Positions 1 through 8,376 of a stretch of 57,347 nucleotides of DNA are shown here, piece by piece. The position numbers and the translations under genes were made by a program. Numbering within the stretch: the first letter of the stretch is position 1; each line of letters begins with the position of its first letter. The stretch is from Pelagibius sp. (GTDB lineage: Bacteria; Pseudomonadota; Alphaproteobacteria; Kiloniellales; Kiloniellaceae), in contig JANQMC010000009.1 in NCBI GenBank assembly GCA_028280305.1, positions 1 to 57,347 of the forward strand, in the 5' to 3' direction. The notes beneath the pieces are model-generated. The model was given only the letters and a program-made list of their open reading frames with translations, ran no database searches and had not been told where the DNA came from.

Positions 1-1
1 T

Positions 2-376
2 CAGGTCGAAAGCTACCTGCGCCACCAGGGGGCCAGCTTCGTCCAGCGCTTCGACGCCAACTCCTACCTCTACATCACCCGGGCGATGGACTACTTCGAC
101 CTGGCCGAGGAACACGGCGGCAAACTGGCCAATGCCTTCCACGATACGCCGGTGCGCTTCTGCGTCATCTCCTTCTCCAGCGACTGGCTGTTTCCCACGG
201 CGGAGAATCGCGACATCGTCCACGCCCTGAATGCCGTCGCCGCCGACGTCAGCTTCGTCGAGATCGAAAGCGACGCCGGCCACGACGCCTTTCTGCTGGA
301 CGAGCCGGAGTTCCGCGATACCCTCTGCGGCTTCCTCAACGGCTGCGCCGAACACCGCGGACTGGATTTCTCATGA
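2..376 (+). CDS. metX: Homoserine O-acetyltransferase MetX, C-terminal part
   Basis: The window opens inside this gene and only the last 124 residues are present. The family acylates the hydroxyl of L-homoserine with acetyl-CoA in methionine synthesis. Seen here are the family's conserved stretches [26 protein letters not shown] and SSDWLFP. In this alpha/beta-hydrolase family the Asp of SSDWLFP and the His of DAGHDAFLL are the Asp and His of the catalytic triad; the Ser lies upstream of the window. The stop overlaps the start of metW (ATGA), the usual alphaproteobacterial metXW operon. Specificity for acetyl versus succinyl donor cannot be read from this fragment. Confidence 0.93.
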   Translation, partial: QVESYLRHQGASFVQRFDANSYLYITRAMDYFDLAEEHGGKLANAFHDTPVRFCVISFSSDWLFPTAENRDIVHALNAVAADVSFVEIESDAGHDAFLLDEPEFRDTLCGFLNGCAEHRGLDFS

Positions 377-1011
377 GCCCGCTCGACAACCCCGCCGTCC
401 GCAACGCGCCTCCGCTGCGCAGCGACCTGGCGCTGATCGCCGGCATGGTGGAACCCGGCGCGCGGGTGCTCGATATCGGCTGCAGCGACGGTGCCCTGCT
501 GGACCATCTGGCCCGCGAACGTCAGGTCGTGGGGCGCGGCATGGAACTCTCCCAGCGCAACGTGAACGCCTGCGTCGCCCGCGGTCTCTCGGTCATCCAA
601 GGCGACGCCGACACGGATCTGGTGGAGTACCCCAGCGATGCCTTCGACTATGCGATCCTGAGCCTGACTCTTCAGGCGACCCGCGATCCGCGCAAGGTGC
701 TGGAGCAGATGGTCCGCATCGGCCGCCATGCCATCGTTTCCTTCCCCAACTTCGGGCACTGGCGGGTACGCGCCCACCTGCTGTTCCGCGGCCGCATGCC
801 AGTGACCGAGTCCCTGCCGGAGCCCTGGTACGAAACCCCCAACATCCACTTCTGCACCATCAGCGACTTCACCGACCTCTGCCGCACCTGCGGCATGGAG
901 ATCGAGGAAACCCTGGTGATGGGCGGCGACCGCCTGCGCAGCGGTCTCGGTGCCGGACGCCGCGCCAACCTGTTCGGCGAGAAGGCGATCTTCCGCCTGA
1001 AGCAGGACTAG
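373..1011 (+). CDS. metW: Methionine biosynthesis protein MetW
   Basis: A 212-residue protein of normal MetW length. It has a class I SAM-methyltransferase fold with the glycine loop [12 protein letters not shown] at about residues 32-43 and family motifs [31 protein letters not shown] and [13 protein letters not shown]. MetW is known to be needed with MetX for homoserine acylation in proteobacteria, probably by complex formation; a methyl-transfer reaction is not established. The start overlaps the metX stop by four bases, implying translational coupling. Confidence 0.95.
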   Translation: MSPLDNPAVRNAPPLRSDLALIAGMVEPGARVLDIGCSDGALLDHLARERQVVGRGMELSQRNVNACVARGLSVIQGDADTDLVEYPSDAFDYAILSLTLQATRDPRKVLEQMVRIGRHAIVSFPNFGHWRVRAHLLFRGRMPVTESLPEPWYETPNIHFCTISDFTDLCRTCGMEIEETLVMGGDRLRSGLGAGRRANLFGEKAIFRLKQD

Positions 1012-1028
1012 CGGCGCACTGCGGAGCA

Positions 1029-1820
1029 ATGTCCGATCCCAAGGCGGATAGCGACAGGCTCTATCAGGACCCGGCTCTGGCGCAGTTCTACGATCTGGAA
1101 AACGGCTGGGCGGCAGACTTCTCGTTTTGTCAGGCCTTGGCAAAGGACGCCCGCTCGGTCCTCGATCTCGGCTGCGGTACGGGCGAACTCGCTCTTGCCC
1201 TGGCTAAAGACAGAACCGCCGAAGACAGAACCGCCGAAAACAAAACCATCGTCGGCGTCGACCCCGCCGCCGCTATGCTTGATGTCGCCCGCGGTCAGCC
1301 GGGCGGCAGCAGAGTCACCTGGCATCTCTCCGACGCCCAGAGCCTCCGCCTCGACCGGCGTTTCGACCTGATCGTTCTCACCGGTCATGCCTTTCAGGTG
1401 TTTCTGACAGAAGCCGATCAACGCGCGCTGTTGAACACCATCGCGTTACATCTGAATCCGCAGGGCCGTTTCATCTTCGACACACGCAACCCCGCCGCCG
1501 AGGCCTGGCGGGATTGGACGCCTGAACGCTCGAAGCGAGAGTTGCACCATCCGCGGCTCGGTGCGGTGGAGGCCTGGAACGACGCGGCGCACGACGCCGC
1601 CAGCGGCATCGTCACCTATCAGACGCACTACCGTGTGATGGCCAGCGGCGAGACTCTCTCCGCCGAGTCACGGATCCGCTTCACGTCCCGCGAGGCGCTG
1701 ACGCCGCTGCTGGCCGACGCCGGCCTGACGGTTGACGAATGGTTCGGCGACTGGGAAGGCGGCTCCTCAATGCCAAGCGCCCCAGAGGTCATTCCCCTGG
1801 GGCGCCTCGTGACACCGTAA
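1029..1820 (+). CDS. Class I SAM-dependent methyltransferase
   Basis: A 263-residue cytosolic methyltransferase. The SAM loop VLDLGCGTGELALAL is at about residues 43-57, followed by VGVDPAAAMLDVAR (motif II) and FDLIVLTGHAFQ. The C-terminal half (MASGETLSAESRIRF, LLADAGLTVDEWFGDW) matches small-molecule methyltransferases of the Methyltransf_25/11 type. The start ATG lies 18 bases after the metW stop, so it may be the third gene of the metXW transcript. A longer open frame upstream is antisense-like noise inside metW. Between motif I and motif II the gene carries a 15-base tandem repeat that inserts DRTAE twice. Substrate is unknown. Confidence 0.8.
   Translation: MSDPKADSDRLYQDPALAQFYDLENGWAADFSFCQALAKDARSVLDLGCGTGELALALAKDRTAEDRTAENKTIVGVDPAAAMLDVARGQPGGSRVTWHLSDAQSLRLDRRFDLIVLTGHAFQVFLTEADQRALLNTIALHLNPQGRFIFDTRNPAAEAWRDWTPERSKRELHHPRLGAVEAWNDAAHDAASGIVTYQTHYRVMASGETLSAESRIRFTSREALTPLLADAGLTVDEWFGDWEGGSSMPSAPEVIPLGRLVTP
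1209..1238 (+). repeat. 15-bp in-frame tandem duplication
   Basis: The 15-mer gacagaaccgccgaa occurs twice head to tail, followed by a degenerate third copy (aacaaaacc). It adds DRTAEDRTAENKT in a surface loop of the methyltransferase between its first and second Rossmann motifs. The length is a multiple of three, so the reading frame survives. It looks like a recent replication-slippage event. Confidence 0.8.
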
Positions 1821-1839
1821 CGCTTCGGAACTGCAGTCG

Positions 1840-2442
1840 TCAGCCGGCTGGCGCGGCGCAGATCTTGGTGGTGGAGTTGTTGGCGTTGCTGGTCTCCGGC
1901 ACGACGTTGGTCGGATCGATCACGATGGTGAACTGGCATCCGCCGGCCCCATAACATCCCGCGGGAATGTCGACCTCGACCGGCATGGTCCCATCCCACA
2001 TTGGACTGACCAGGGGTACGGAGGTGCTGCCGCCGCCCGTAAACTTCACGCGAACACTGCTTGCCCCCCAGCCGCCTGCCGGGGCGGTCGTGCCCTGGGT
2101 CGCGAACTGAACCTTGAAGGCGATGGTATCCGCCGGGCCGAAAGCGCCCTTGCGCTTGCAGAAACCGCTGTTCGGCAGGCCCGAGTTGACGTTGCCCGGA
2201 AGCCCGGCATGCAGGATAAAGTCCGGCAAAGCCACCGGGTCCTTAGCTTTCAGGCCACCGGGCCCGCTGGGCTTCACCGGACCGCCGGACGGCCGGGCTG
2301 GTTTTTTCTGCAGTTGCGGATCCATCCGCTTCATTTCGATCTGCTTCTGCCGGGTTTGGCCGACGGCATCATCGACAGAGGCGGTCGCAAGCAGCGCCAC
2401 GGCAGCGAACGCCGAAAGCGCGACCTTGGATGTCTGGTACAT
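1840..2442 (-). CDS. Secreted CARDB-like protein of unknown function
   Basis: A 200-residue protein with an N-terminal signal peptide (MYQTSKVALSAFAAVALLATA, probable cleavage around residues 22-30), a basic Pro/Lys/Gly linker and a C-terminal beta-rich domain. The domain has features of CARDB/Ig-like folds: PDFIL near its start, AFKVQFATQGTTAP, VEVDIPAGC and the ending VVPETSNANNSTTKIC, as in domains that end with VxExxExNN. Two Cys pairs could form disulfides in the periplasm. The start was chosen at ATG 2442 because AGGAGAG lies six bases upstream; an earlier in-frame ATG at 2493 would bury the signal peptide. No function can be assigned. Confidence 0.7.
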   Translation of the reverse strand: MYQTSKVALSAFAAVALLATASVDDAVGQTRQKQIEMKRMDPQLQKKPARPSGGPVKPSGPGGLKAKDPVALPDFILHAGLPGNVNSGLPNSGFCKRKGAFGPADTIAFKVQFATQGTTAPAGGWGASSVRVKFTGGGSTSVPLVSPMWDGTMPVEVDIPAGCYGAGGCQFTIVIDPTNVVPETSNANNSTTKICAAPAG

Positions 2443-2612
2443 GATTGCTCTCCTGATCTGGCGGCGGTCCCACAAGACCGATTGTTGTGTCATTCTTTAG
2501 TCGCCAGCTCTTGGAGAAGGGTTCAAAATTTTTCCGCCCGCTGCCTCTTTTTCCTGAGCGCAAGGGGGCAAGGCGAACGCGACCCACGCCGGAACTTGAA
2601 GGGGATTGACGG

Positions 2613-3968
2613 GTGCACCAGGACCGAAAACTGCCGATCCTTTATCGCCTCCACCCCATATGGCTGCTGGCCGGCTATATCGGCGTCGCCCTGGCGCCCC
2701 TGGCTTTTGCCTACGCCCAGGGCCTGGAGCCGCGGCGGTTCCGGGATGAACTTTCGTCGGCGCTCGCCATGGTGGCCTTCGCCATGCTGCTGATGGAATT
2801 CGTGCTCTCCGGCCGGTTCCGGGCGGTATCGGGCCGAATCGGAATCGATCTTACCATGCGCTTCCATCAGTTGATCGCGCGCTCCCTTGCTGTCTTTTTG
2901 CTCATCCACCCCTTTCTCTATGCAACGCCCCTAAAACACGCCTTACCTTGGGACCCAAGCGGCCAGTACACGTTGGGTCTCGATGCGGCTTCGGTCACCA
3001 CCGGAGTCATCGCCTGGATATTGCTGGGCCTGTTGATCCTCTTTGCGATAGGCCGCGACAAGCTGCCGTACCGATACGAAGTCTGGCGCCTCTCGCATGG
3101 TCTGGGGGCTGCCGCCATCGCCATTGCCGGCGCACATCATGCCATCAACGCCGGACGCTACAGCGGGCATCCGACACTGGAAGCCTTTTGGCTGGTCATG
3201 GTCGGTATCGCCCTGGTGACGCTGCTCGTGGTCTACCTGGTGACGCCGCTTCAACAACTGCGCCATTCCTATCGGGTGGTTTCGGTGGAGAAAGCCGCCC
3301 TCAAAACCTGGACTCTCGTGATTGAGCCGCTGCGCGGTCAGGCCGTCGACTTCCAGGCCGGGCAGTTCGTCTGGTTGACCTTGGACCGCCCGTCCTTCGC
3401 GATCACCGAGCACCCCTTTTCGATCAGTTCCTGCCCGGCGGAGCGGCCAAGACTGGGCTTCACGATCAAGGAGGCCGGCGATTTCACCGATACCATCGGC
3501 GCTCTGCGGCCAGGCGCCCGCGCCTACGTCGACGGACCGCACGGCAATCTAACCCTTTCCGGCAGGACAGCGGACGGGCTGATCCTTATTGCCGGCGGTG
3601 TCGGCATCGCGCCCATCATGAGCATTCTGCGCCAACTGGATGCCGAGCGGGACGCGCGGCCGATGAAGCTGATCTACGGCAATCGTCTGGCCGAGCAGAT
3701 CCTCTATCGCGCCGAGCTTGACGGCCTGGCAGAGCGCCTGCGACTTGAGGTCCATCTGGTCCTCTCGGAACCGTCTGACTTGTGGGAGGGGCCAAAAGGC
3801 CAACTTGACGAAGCAGTCCTGGCGCAACTGCTCGACACCGAAGAGACCGCCGGCTGGCTCCATATCGTCTGCGGCCCGGCAGCGATGATCGACAGCGTCG
3901 AAGAAACACTCGAGAAGCTTGGCGTGCCGATGCGCCAAACCATCTCCGAAAAGTTCAGCTACGATTGA
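2613..3968 (+). CDS. Ferric-reductase-like membrane flavohemoprotein
   Basis: A 451-residue inner-membrane protein. Residues 1 to about 210 form about six helices with two His pairs spaced as in heme b-binding ferric reductase/NOX domains (FHQ...IHPF and SHG...AHHAI). Residues about 220-451 form a ferredoxin-NADP reductase module: FQAGQFVWLTL and HPFSISS bind FAD, and LIAGGVGIAPIMSIL, YGNR and VCGPAAMIDSVEETL are NAD(P)H-site motifs. The family moves electrons from NAD(P)H through FAD and heme across the membrane. The acceptor here is unknown. Start is GTG with aaggggat upstream. Confidence 0.85.
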   Translation: MHQDRKLPILYRLHPIWLLAGYIGVALAPLAFAYAQGLEPRRFRDELSSALAMVAFAMLLMEFVLSGRFRAVSGRIGIDLTMRFHQLIARSLAVFLLIHPFLYATPLKHALPWDPSGQYTLGLDAASVTTGVIAWILLGLLILFAIGRDKLPYRYEVWRLSHGLGAAAIAIAGAHHAINAGRYSGHPTLEAFWLVMVGIALVTLLVVYLVTPLQQLRHSYRVVSVEKAALKTWTLVIEPLRGQAVDFQAGQFVWLTLDRPSFAITEHPFSISSCPAERPRLGFTIKEAGDFTDTIGALRPGARAYVDGPHGNLTLSGRTADGLILIAGGVGIAPIMSILRQLDAERDARPMKLIYGNRLAEQILYRAELDGLAERLRLEVHLVLSEPSDLWEGPKGQLDEAVLAQLLDTEETAGWLHIVCGPAAMIDSVEETLEKLGVPMRQTISEKFSYD

Positions 3969-3980
3969 ACGGGATCTCTC

Positions 3981-4064
3981 ATGCGCAATCGACTTCTCTT
4001 GTGGGCTTTCTGGGGCGTCAGCCTCGCTGTCTTGGCGGCATCGCTTGCCTTCGCCCTGCGCTAG
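3981..4064 (+). CDS. Possible 27-residue single-helix membrane protein
   Basis: Thirteen bases after the ferric-reductase-like gene is an 84-base frame: ATG, two basic residues (MRNR), a 20-residue hydrophobic stretch rich in L, A, F and W, and a final LR. The size and composition fit a one-pass membrane microprotein, perhaps an accessory to the flavohemoprotein. The upstream acggga is a weak ribosome site. The assignment rests only on composition and position. Confidence 0.4.
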   Translation: MRNRLLLWAFWGVSLAVLAASLAFALR

Positions 4065-4097
4065 AGCCGATCAAGTGAGCATGGAACCAACAGCGGA

Positions 4098-4553
4098 TCA
4101 CTTCATCCCCGCCAAGGCGTCCCAGTATTCCGGGTGCAGTTCCGGCCTTGCGTGGTAGGGAACCATCGAACAGTAGTGGGCGTGTCCGCTTTCGCCCCCG
4201 GCGCCCACACGCGGCAAAAGGGCGGCGAAAACCAGCGTCGATTCACCGTCCTGAAAACCCCAACCCGTCAGGCCGCCGTGGTCGTTGAAGTAACTGATGC
4301 GGACGATGTCCTCATGGACGCCCTTGTAGGCGCGCAGCACTTCGAACTCGACAACCCGGTCCCGGTCGTCCTGCGCCCCGTCGTACCCGGCTTTCACTCT
4401 GCCATAGAATATCATGCCGGCATGGTCGACATGCTCGGCCGGGGTCGGCTGCCAGCACTTCGTCGCGCCGGCCTTGCCGGGTATCAGGAGAACACAAAGA
4501 GGGACCACCAGCAGCGACGCGCCGCGCCGTATCATCGGCAACAAAGCGTCCAT
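4098..4553 (-). CDS. Secreted NTR/TIMP-like domain protein
   Basis: A 151-residue protein with a hydrophobic leader (ASLLVVPLCVLLIPGKAGA) followed at once by a Cys. The mature part contains CWQPTPAEHVDHAGMIFYGRV and VVEFEVLRAYKG. This resembles bacterial NTR/TIMP-like proteins, where an N-terminal Cys, an A-D-x-(V/I)FxGxV strand and a VxFxVxxxxKG strand build an OB-fold. A second Cys (HAHYCS) could pair with the first. Start is ATG 4553; ATG 4535 (MIRRGAS) is also plausible and gives a cleaner signal peptide. It lies 23 bases after the methyltransferase on the same strand. Function is unknown. Confidence 0.6.
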   Translation of the reverse strand: MDALLPMIRRGASLLVVPLCVLLIPGKAGATKCWQPTPAEHVDHAGMIFYGRVKAGYDGAQDDRDRVVEFEVLRAYKGVHEDIVRISYFNDHGGLTGWGFQDGESTLVFAALLPRVGAGGESGHAHYCSMVPYHARPELHPEYWDALAGMK

Positions 4554-4576
4554 GCGCCAAGGGCCCCTCACATCGA

Positions 4577-5329
4577 TCAGCTCGGCGTCTTCTCGCGCTG
4601 CACCCGTCCCGCCGCCTGGGGCAACTGCACGACGACCGGACGGCCGAGGCGGCGCGGAGCACGCTGCATGGTGCCGGCGTAGAGCTGCTTGCCGGATTCG
4701 ATCATCACGACACCGGCAAAGGTTGGGAAGAAACGGGCACCCATGCGTTCGAAAGCCGGCGCCGAGCGCAGCAGCGTGTGGGAGCGGGTCGGCGGCACAT
4801 AGAGAGCCCGTTCGGTGCGCGCCGGAATGAACATGTTGTCGCGCAGCACCCGAGAGAGCTGCGCCGCCGTGTAGGGATGGCCCCAGCCCAGCGGCGTACG
4901 GTCGGAGCGCGCCCAGATTCCCCGCCGGTTCGGCACCACCACCAGCAGACGCCCGTCGCCGGTCAGGACCCGCCAGATCTCCCGCAGCAGGCCGCGCAGG
5001 GACTCGCTGTTTTCCAGCCCGTGCACCAGCATCACCCGGTCGATGGAATAGTCGGGCAGCGGCAGCTCGGTCTCCTCGACCAGGGAAACGACGCCCGGCC
5101 CCTCCGGCGGCCAATGGAGGACCCCCTGGGAGGCCGGCATGAAAGCGAGCGTCCGTTCGGCCTCGCCCTTGAACTGGCGTAGATAGGGGGTGGCAAAGCC
5201 CAGGCCGAGAAGCGACTGGCCGGTCAGGTCCGGCCAGACGGAACGCACCGCGCGGCGCACCATATGGCGCGCCACCTGGCCCCGGCGGGTCTCGTAAAAC
5301 TCCCGCAAATCAACGACATCATGCCACAT
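4577..5329 (-). CDS. SAM methyltransferase-fold protein
   Basis: A 250-residue protein of a family common in alphaproteobacteria, often near glyoxalase II and cupin genes. The usual acidic glycine loop is altered to LLGLGFATPYL at about residues 40-50. Later motifs are recognisable: LPLPDYSIDRVMLVHGLEN, LREIWRVLTGDGRLLVVVPNRRG and HPYTAAQLSRVL. The changed first motif means SAM binding should not be taken for granted. It is divergent from the cupin gene, with about 100 bases between. Confidence 0.7.
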   Translation of the reverse strand: MWHDVVDLREFYETRRGQVARHMVRRAVRSVWPDLTGQSLLGLGFATPYLRQFKGEAERTLAFMPASQGVLHWPPEGPGVVSLVEETELPLPDYSIDRVMLVHGLENSESLRGLLREIWRVLTGDGRLLVVVPNRRGIWARSDRTPLGWGHPYTAAQLSRVLRDNMFIPARTERALYVPPTRSHTLLRSAPAFERMGARFFPTFAGVVMIESGKQLYAGTMQRAPRRLGRPVVVQLPQAAGRVQREKTPS

Positions 5330-5428
5330 GACGGCGGCAAGCTAGCATAAAGCCGCGCCGCTTGCGACCACCCGGTCTGCTATGGTTAACCAAGACAGCA
5401 ACAGGCGAATCTGCGAAAGGCCCCGCCC

Positions 5429-5863
5429 ATGAACGCTGCCGACATCATTCGTCAGCTCGATCTGCAGCCACACCCCGAGGGCGGCCATTACCGCGAAACC
5501 TATCGCGACCCCGCATCAGAGGGCGGCCGCGCCGCCTCGACCGCGATCTATTATCTGCTGGCGGCTGGCGAACACTCGCACTGGCACCGGGTCGACGCGG
5601 CGGAGGTCTGGCATTGGTATGCCGGATCGCCCCTGGTGCTCACCCTTTCGGCCAATGGGCACGATGCCGAGGCCCAGGTGCTGGGAACCGATCTCGGTGC
5701 CCGCCAGCGCCCGCAGATCGTCGTACCGGCCAAGGTCTGGCAGACGGCCGAATCGCTCGGTGCCTGGACGCTGGTCGGCTGCACCGTCGCGCCGGGTTTC
5801 GACTTCGAGGGATTCGAGATGGCCCCGCCGGACTGGCGCCCCCTGCCCCGGAACAACGGTTAG
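5429..5863 (+). CDS. Cupin, DUF985 (Cupin_5) family
   Basis: A 144-residue single-domain cupin. Family marks are LDLQPHPEGGHYRETYR at residues 9-25, AIYYLLAAGEHSHWHRVDAAEVWHWYAG at about 39-66, and WTLVGCTVAPGFDFEGFEMA near the end. The HSHWHR..E..H set is the predicted metal/ligand site of the first cupin motif. Several family members are annotated as sugar epimerase-like, but no reaction is established. The upstream gap of about 100 bases holds the divergent promoters. Confidence 0.88.
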   Translation: MNAADIIRQLDLQPHPEGGHYRETYRDPASEGGRAASTAIYYLLAAGEHSHWHRVDAAEVWHWYAGSPLVLTLSANGHDAEAQVLGTDLGARQRPQIVVPAKVWQTAESLGAWTLVGCTVAPGFDFEGFEMAPPDWRPLPRNNG

Positions 5864-5869
5864 AGCGTT

Positions 5870-5885
5870 TTCGACTTCCGTCGAA
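5870..5885. other. Short perfect hairpin after the cupin gene
   Basis: TTCGAC, loop TTCC, GTCGAA: a six-base perfect stem starting six bases after the cupin stop, inside the context tagagcgtttt...gaagcggttcc. A related string (cgtcgagcggcggttccagcc) follows the ABC permease at about 21633. There is no T-run, so it is unlikely to be an intrinsic terminator. It may be a small dispersed intergenic element. Confidence 0.45.
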
Positions 5886-5945
5886 GCGGTTCCAGCCCGC
5901 TCACCCTCCCGGCGCCGTGAAGATGTGAAAGAGTCTAGGCTCCGG

Positions 5946-6848
5946 TCAGGTCTTGCGCAGAAAATCTTTCGAGGCCAGCACCGCACCGGCGACGATCAGC
6001 AGACAGGCGACGGCCACGACCTTGGTCGCCTCCGCCTGACCGAAGGCGATCAGCACCAGCGTCGACAGCAAGGGCGCCCCATAGGACAGCGCGCCGAGCA
6101 CCTGGATGTTGCCGTGCTTGGTGCCATAATCCCAGACGAAGAAGGCGGCGCCGACCGGCCCCAGGCCGAGGCCGAGGATCGCCAGCCACTGAAGGCCCTG
6201 CGGCACCACGGTGGTTTCCAGGAACAGGTGGCAGAGCGATCCCAACAGGGCGACGGCGCCGCAGAAACCGCCCACGACTTCGGTGGGCACGGCGCCGAAG
6301 CGCCTGTTCAAGACGGAGTAGCTCGACCAGGTCAGGGCGCAAGCGACAGCGGCCAGATAGCCCAGCGCGAATTCGCCGCGAAAGGCGACCTGCCCTCCCT
6401 TGGTCACCAGCAGGGCCGCCCCGGCCAGCCCCAGCAGCGCGCCGCTGAGATGAAACCAGTGCAGCCGTTCCCCCGGCAGCAAAGCCGAGAACACGACGAT
6501 CAGCAACGGCCAGAGATAGGCGATGAGGCTGGCCTCCACCGCCGGCGCGTTGCCGAGGGCCACGAAGTAAAAGAAGTGATAGCCGAAGAGCCCGCAGACC
6601 CCCAGCAGCCAGACCGCCGGGCGCTGACGCCAGGCCGCGAAACCGCCGCCCCCGCGCAGCGCAATGAGGACGACGCTGACCGCAAAGGCCACGGCAAAAG
6701 TCATGGCCAGCAACTGAAACGGCGGAATGCCCGCCGCCCCCGTCGTGAACAACGCCAGCAACGACCAGAGCAGCACCGCGATGCCGCCAACCAGGGTGGC
6801 GCGCAGGCGGCGGCTTTTGCTGTGGGGATCAGGAAGTGAGGCGGTCAT
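5946..6848 (-). CDS. EamA/DMT-family exporter
   Basis: A 300-residue inner-membrane protein with about ten hydrophobic helices arranged as two EamA repeats (roughly residues 15-140 and 155-290). FYFVALGNAPAVEASLIAYLWPLLIVVFSALL is characteristic of the first repeat, and GYGAP-like LGALSYGAPLLSTLVL of the second. The pattern is closest to the YddG-like aromatic amino acid exporter branch, but the substrate cannot be fixed. ATG 6848 was preferred over an in-frame ATG at 6884 because the extra residues are not conserved-looking. It runs in the same direction as the Nudix gene. Confidence 0.82.
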   Translation of the reverse strand: MTASLPDPHSKSRRLRATLVGGIAVLLWSLLALFTTGAAGIPPFQLLAMTFAVAFAVSVVLIALRGGGGFAAWRQRPAVWLLGVCGLFGYHFFYFVALGNAPAVEASLIAYLWPLLIVVFSALLPGERLHWFHLSGALLGLAGAALLVTKGGQVAFRGEFALGYLAAVACALTWSSYSVLNRRFGAVPTEVVGGFCGAVALLGSLCHLFLETTVVPQGLQWLAILGLGLGPVGAAFFVWDYGTKHGNIQVLGALSYGAPLLSTLVLIAFGQAEATKVVAVACLLIVAGAVLASKDFLRKT

Positions 6849-6885
6849 GCCAGGGCTGATAGACCCGAATACGGAGACTGGCAAG

Positions 6886-7323
6886 TCAGCTGATGCTTCG
6901 CTTCCGTATCGCCAGGGCGATGACGCGCTCGGTCTCGGCCCAGAGACCGTAGCCCGAAAGGTCCTGGGGGTCGGCCCAGGTGGTGTCCGTTGCGTCGTGA
7001 CCGGCGCGGGCTTCGCCGCTTCGCCACTCCGCCATCAGGTCAACGAGGGTGTAGTGGTACTGGACCGCTCCCCCGGCATCGCGGGTGATCGAGTCCAACA
7101 CGTCGACCAAGCCGCCGACGGTGATCTCCAGACCCGCTTCCTCGCGCACTTCGCGGGCGGCGGCTTCTTCGATGCGCTCGCCGAGGCGCTGGCGGCCGCC
7201 GGGCAGCGACCACTGGCCCTCCCGCGGCGGCTTGCCGCGGCGGATCAACAGAACCCGATCCTCTTTGAAAACCACCACGCCGACACCGATCAGCGGCCGA
7301 TTGGGATAGTCGTTCACGGCCAT
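6886..7323 (-). CDS. Nudix hydrolase
   Basis: A 145-residue Nudix protein. The full Nudix box GGRQRLGERIEEAAAREVREEAGL is visible near residues 42-65 and fits GX5EX7REUXEEXGU, so the metal-binding glutamates are intact. The N-terminal VGVVVFKEDRVLLIRRGKPP is the usual first strand. ADP-ribose/NADH-type pyrophosphatases look like this, but the substrate is open. Its start overlaps the end of the DUF4166 gene by ten bases, so the two are probably co-transcribed. Confidence 0.9.
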   Translation of the reverse strand: MAVNDYPNRPLIGVGVVVFKEDRVLLIRRGKPPREGQWSLPGGRQRLGERIEEAAAREVREEAGLEITVGGLVDVLDSITRDAGGAVQYHYTLVDLMAEWRSGEARAGHDATDTTWADPQDLSGYGLWAETERVIALAIRKRSIS

Positions 7324-7904
7324 TCTCTCGCGTCTCTTGAAGCGGGCGTCTCTTCCTGCGGTTCCAGGAATCCACTGTAGGCGACCAGCAGGCCAACCAG
7401 CGGCAGCATGATCGCAACATCAAAAGTGAAGCGCCCGGCATCCTCGCCTTCGTGGCCGCGGATACGCGGCCAGAACAGCCTCGGCAGCGGCAGCCCCAGC
7501 AGCCTTACGCCAAGAAGCTCAAGATCCAAACCGTGGGGCATCACACGGGGCCGGACGATGAAGCGGCCGGGACCGAAGGTCTCATAGATCAGACCGGGGC
7601 GCCCGGCCAGACCGCCCTGCCGGGTCTTCAGGCGGTGGCCGGCGAAGTCGCGCTCCCATAGCTCCGCCTCACCCTCTGCAATGAAGCAGACCCGAACCGG
7701 CAGAGACTCGCCGCTTGGCGGCAGGGCGAAGAGGCGGGCAATCACCCGGCTGACGACCCCACTGCCGCGGCTGACCCGGCAAAGGCCGTTGGCGCAAAGC
7801 TCCCCGGAGTGATCATGCAGGCGCTTGACCGCGCCGGGCAGCCGGTCGAAGTCGTCACCCAATACGCGGCGGTAGAGCGGCAGGGCGCTTTCAGCCGTGG
7901 TCAT
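7314..7904 (-). CDS. DUF4166 domain protein
   Basis: A 196-residue protein matching the DUF4166 pattern: LYRRVLGDDFDRLPGAVKRLHD at the N-terminus, a Gly-rich strand with SRVIARLFALPPSGESLPVRV, then ERDFAGHRLKTRQ and RPRVMPHGLDLELLGVRLLGLPLPRLFWPRIRGHE. The last 40 residues include a possible membrane-associated stretch (IMLPLVGLLVAYSGFL). The function of the family is unknown. In other proteobacteria it is fused to or placed beside DCC or NAD-dependent proteins. Here it overlaps the DCC gene by four bases. Confidence 0.8.
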   Translation of the reverse strand: MTTAESALPLYRRVLGDDFDRLPGAVKRLHDHSGELCANGLCRVSRGSGVVSRVIARLFALPPSGESLPVRVCFIAEGEAELWERDFAGHRLKTRQGGLAGRPGLIYETFGPGRFIVRPRVMPHGLDLELLGVRLLGLPLPRLFWPRIRGHEGEDAGRFTFDVAIMLPLVGLLVAYSGFLEPQEETPASRDAREWP

Positions 7905-8341
7905 GCCAGAAAACGCCCACGCTGTTCCGGTGTCGGCACCATGCAGACCTCATAGCGCCCGAAGAGGCGGTAGCGGCTGCGCGCAACCCGGTCATAGAAC
8001 CAGTCGCGCAGGCCGCGCGGCAGGAAGCGGATGATGCCGAGCCAGCGCCAGGGCGCTCTCAGATAGCGGGCGATCCGAACCGCGGCATCGGACTTGCGGT
8101 AGACCCTGCCCTCTTCGATCACCACCACGGAATCCCAGTCCTCTGTTTCCTGACCATGATCGGCCAGAACCTTTTGGCCGGCGTCGGACTGGATGGCGGC
8201 GAAATGAAAAACCGCTGCACGCTCGTGCTTCATCACGAAGCGCATCGAGCCGTTGCAGAGCACACACACCCCGTCGAAGAGGATCAGCTTGGACGGCAGA
8301 GCGTTTTGCGCAAGCGGGGCTTCATCATCCAACCCCGCCAA
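7901..8341 (-). CDS. DCC-family thiol-disulfide oxidoreductase-like protein (DUF393)
   Basis: A 146-residue protein. The defining FDGVCVLCNGSMRFVMKHE (DxxCxxC) is at residues 23-41, and the second family block RSRYRLFGRYEVCMVPT is near the end. DCC proteins have a thioredoxin-like fold and two Cys as a candidate redox pair; their partners are unknown. ATGA overlap with DUF4166 and then an overlap with the Nudix gene point to a three-gene operon (DCC-DUF4166-Nudix). Confidence 0.88.
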   Translation of the reverse strand: MAGLDDEAPLAQNALPSKLILFDGVCVLCNGSMRFVMKHERAAVFHFAAIQSDAGQKVLADHGQETEDWDSVVVIEEGRVYRKSDAAVRIARYLRAPWRWLGIIRFLPRGLRDWFYDRVARSRYRLFGRYEVCMVPTPEQRGRFLA

Positions 8342-8376
8342 TGCCCGTCTCCGTCTCTGCCCTCGAACCGGGCCGG

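Noticed and set aside
91..1143. 350-codon frame antisense to metX-metW
   Set aside because: It overlaps two well-identified genes, has low-complexity Arg/Pro/Gly content and no domain. It is a shadow of GC-rich coding.
5619..6839. 406-codon plus-strand frame across the cupin end and the EamA gene
   Set aside because: Antisense to a clear membrane transporter, with Gln/Arg/Gly-rich sequence and no family resemblance.
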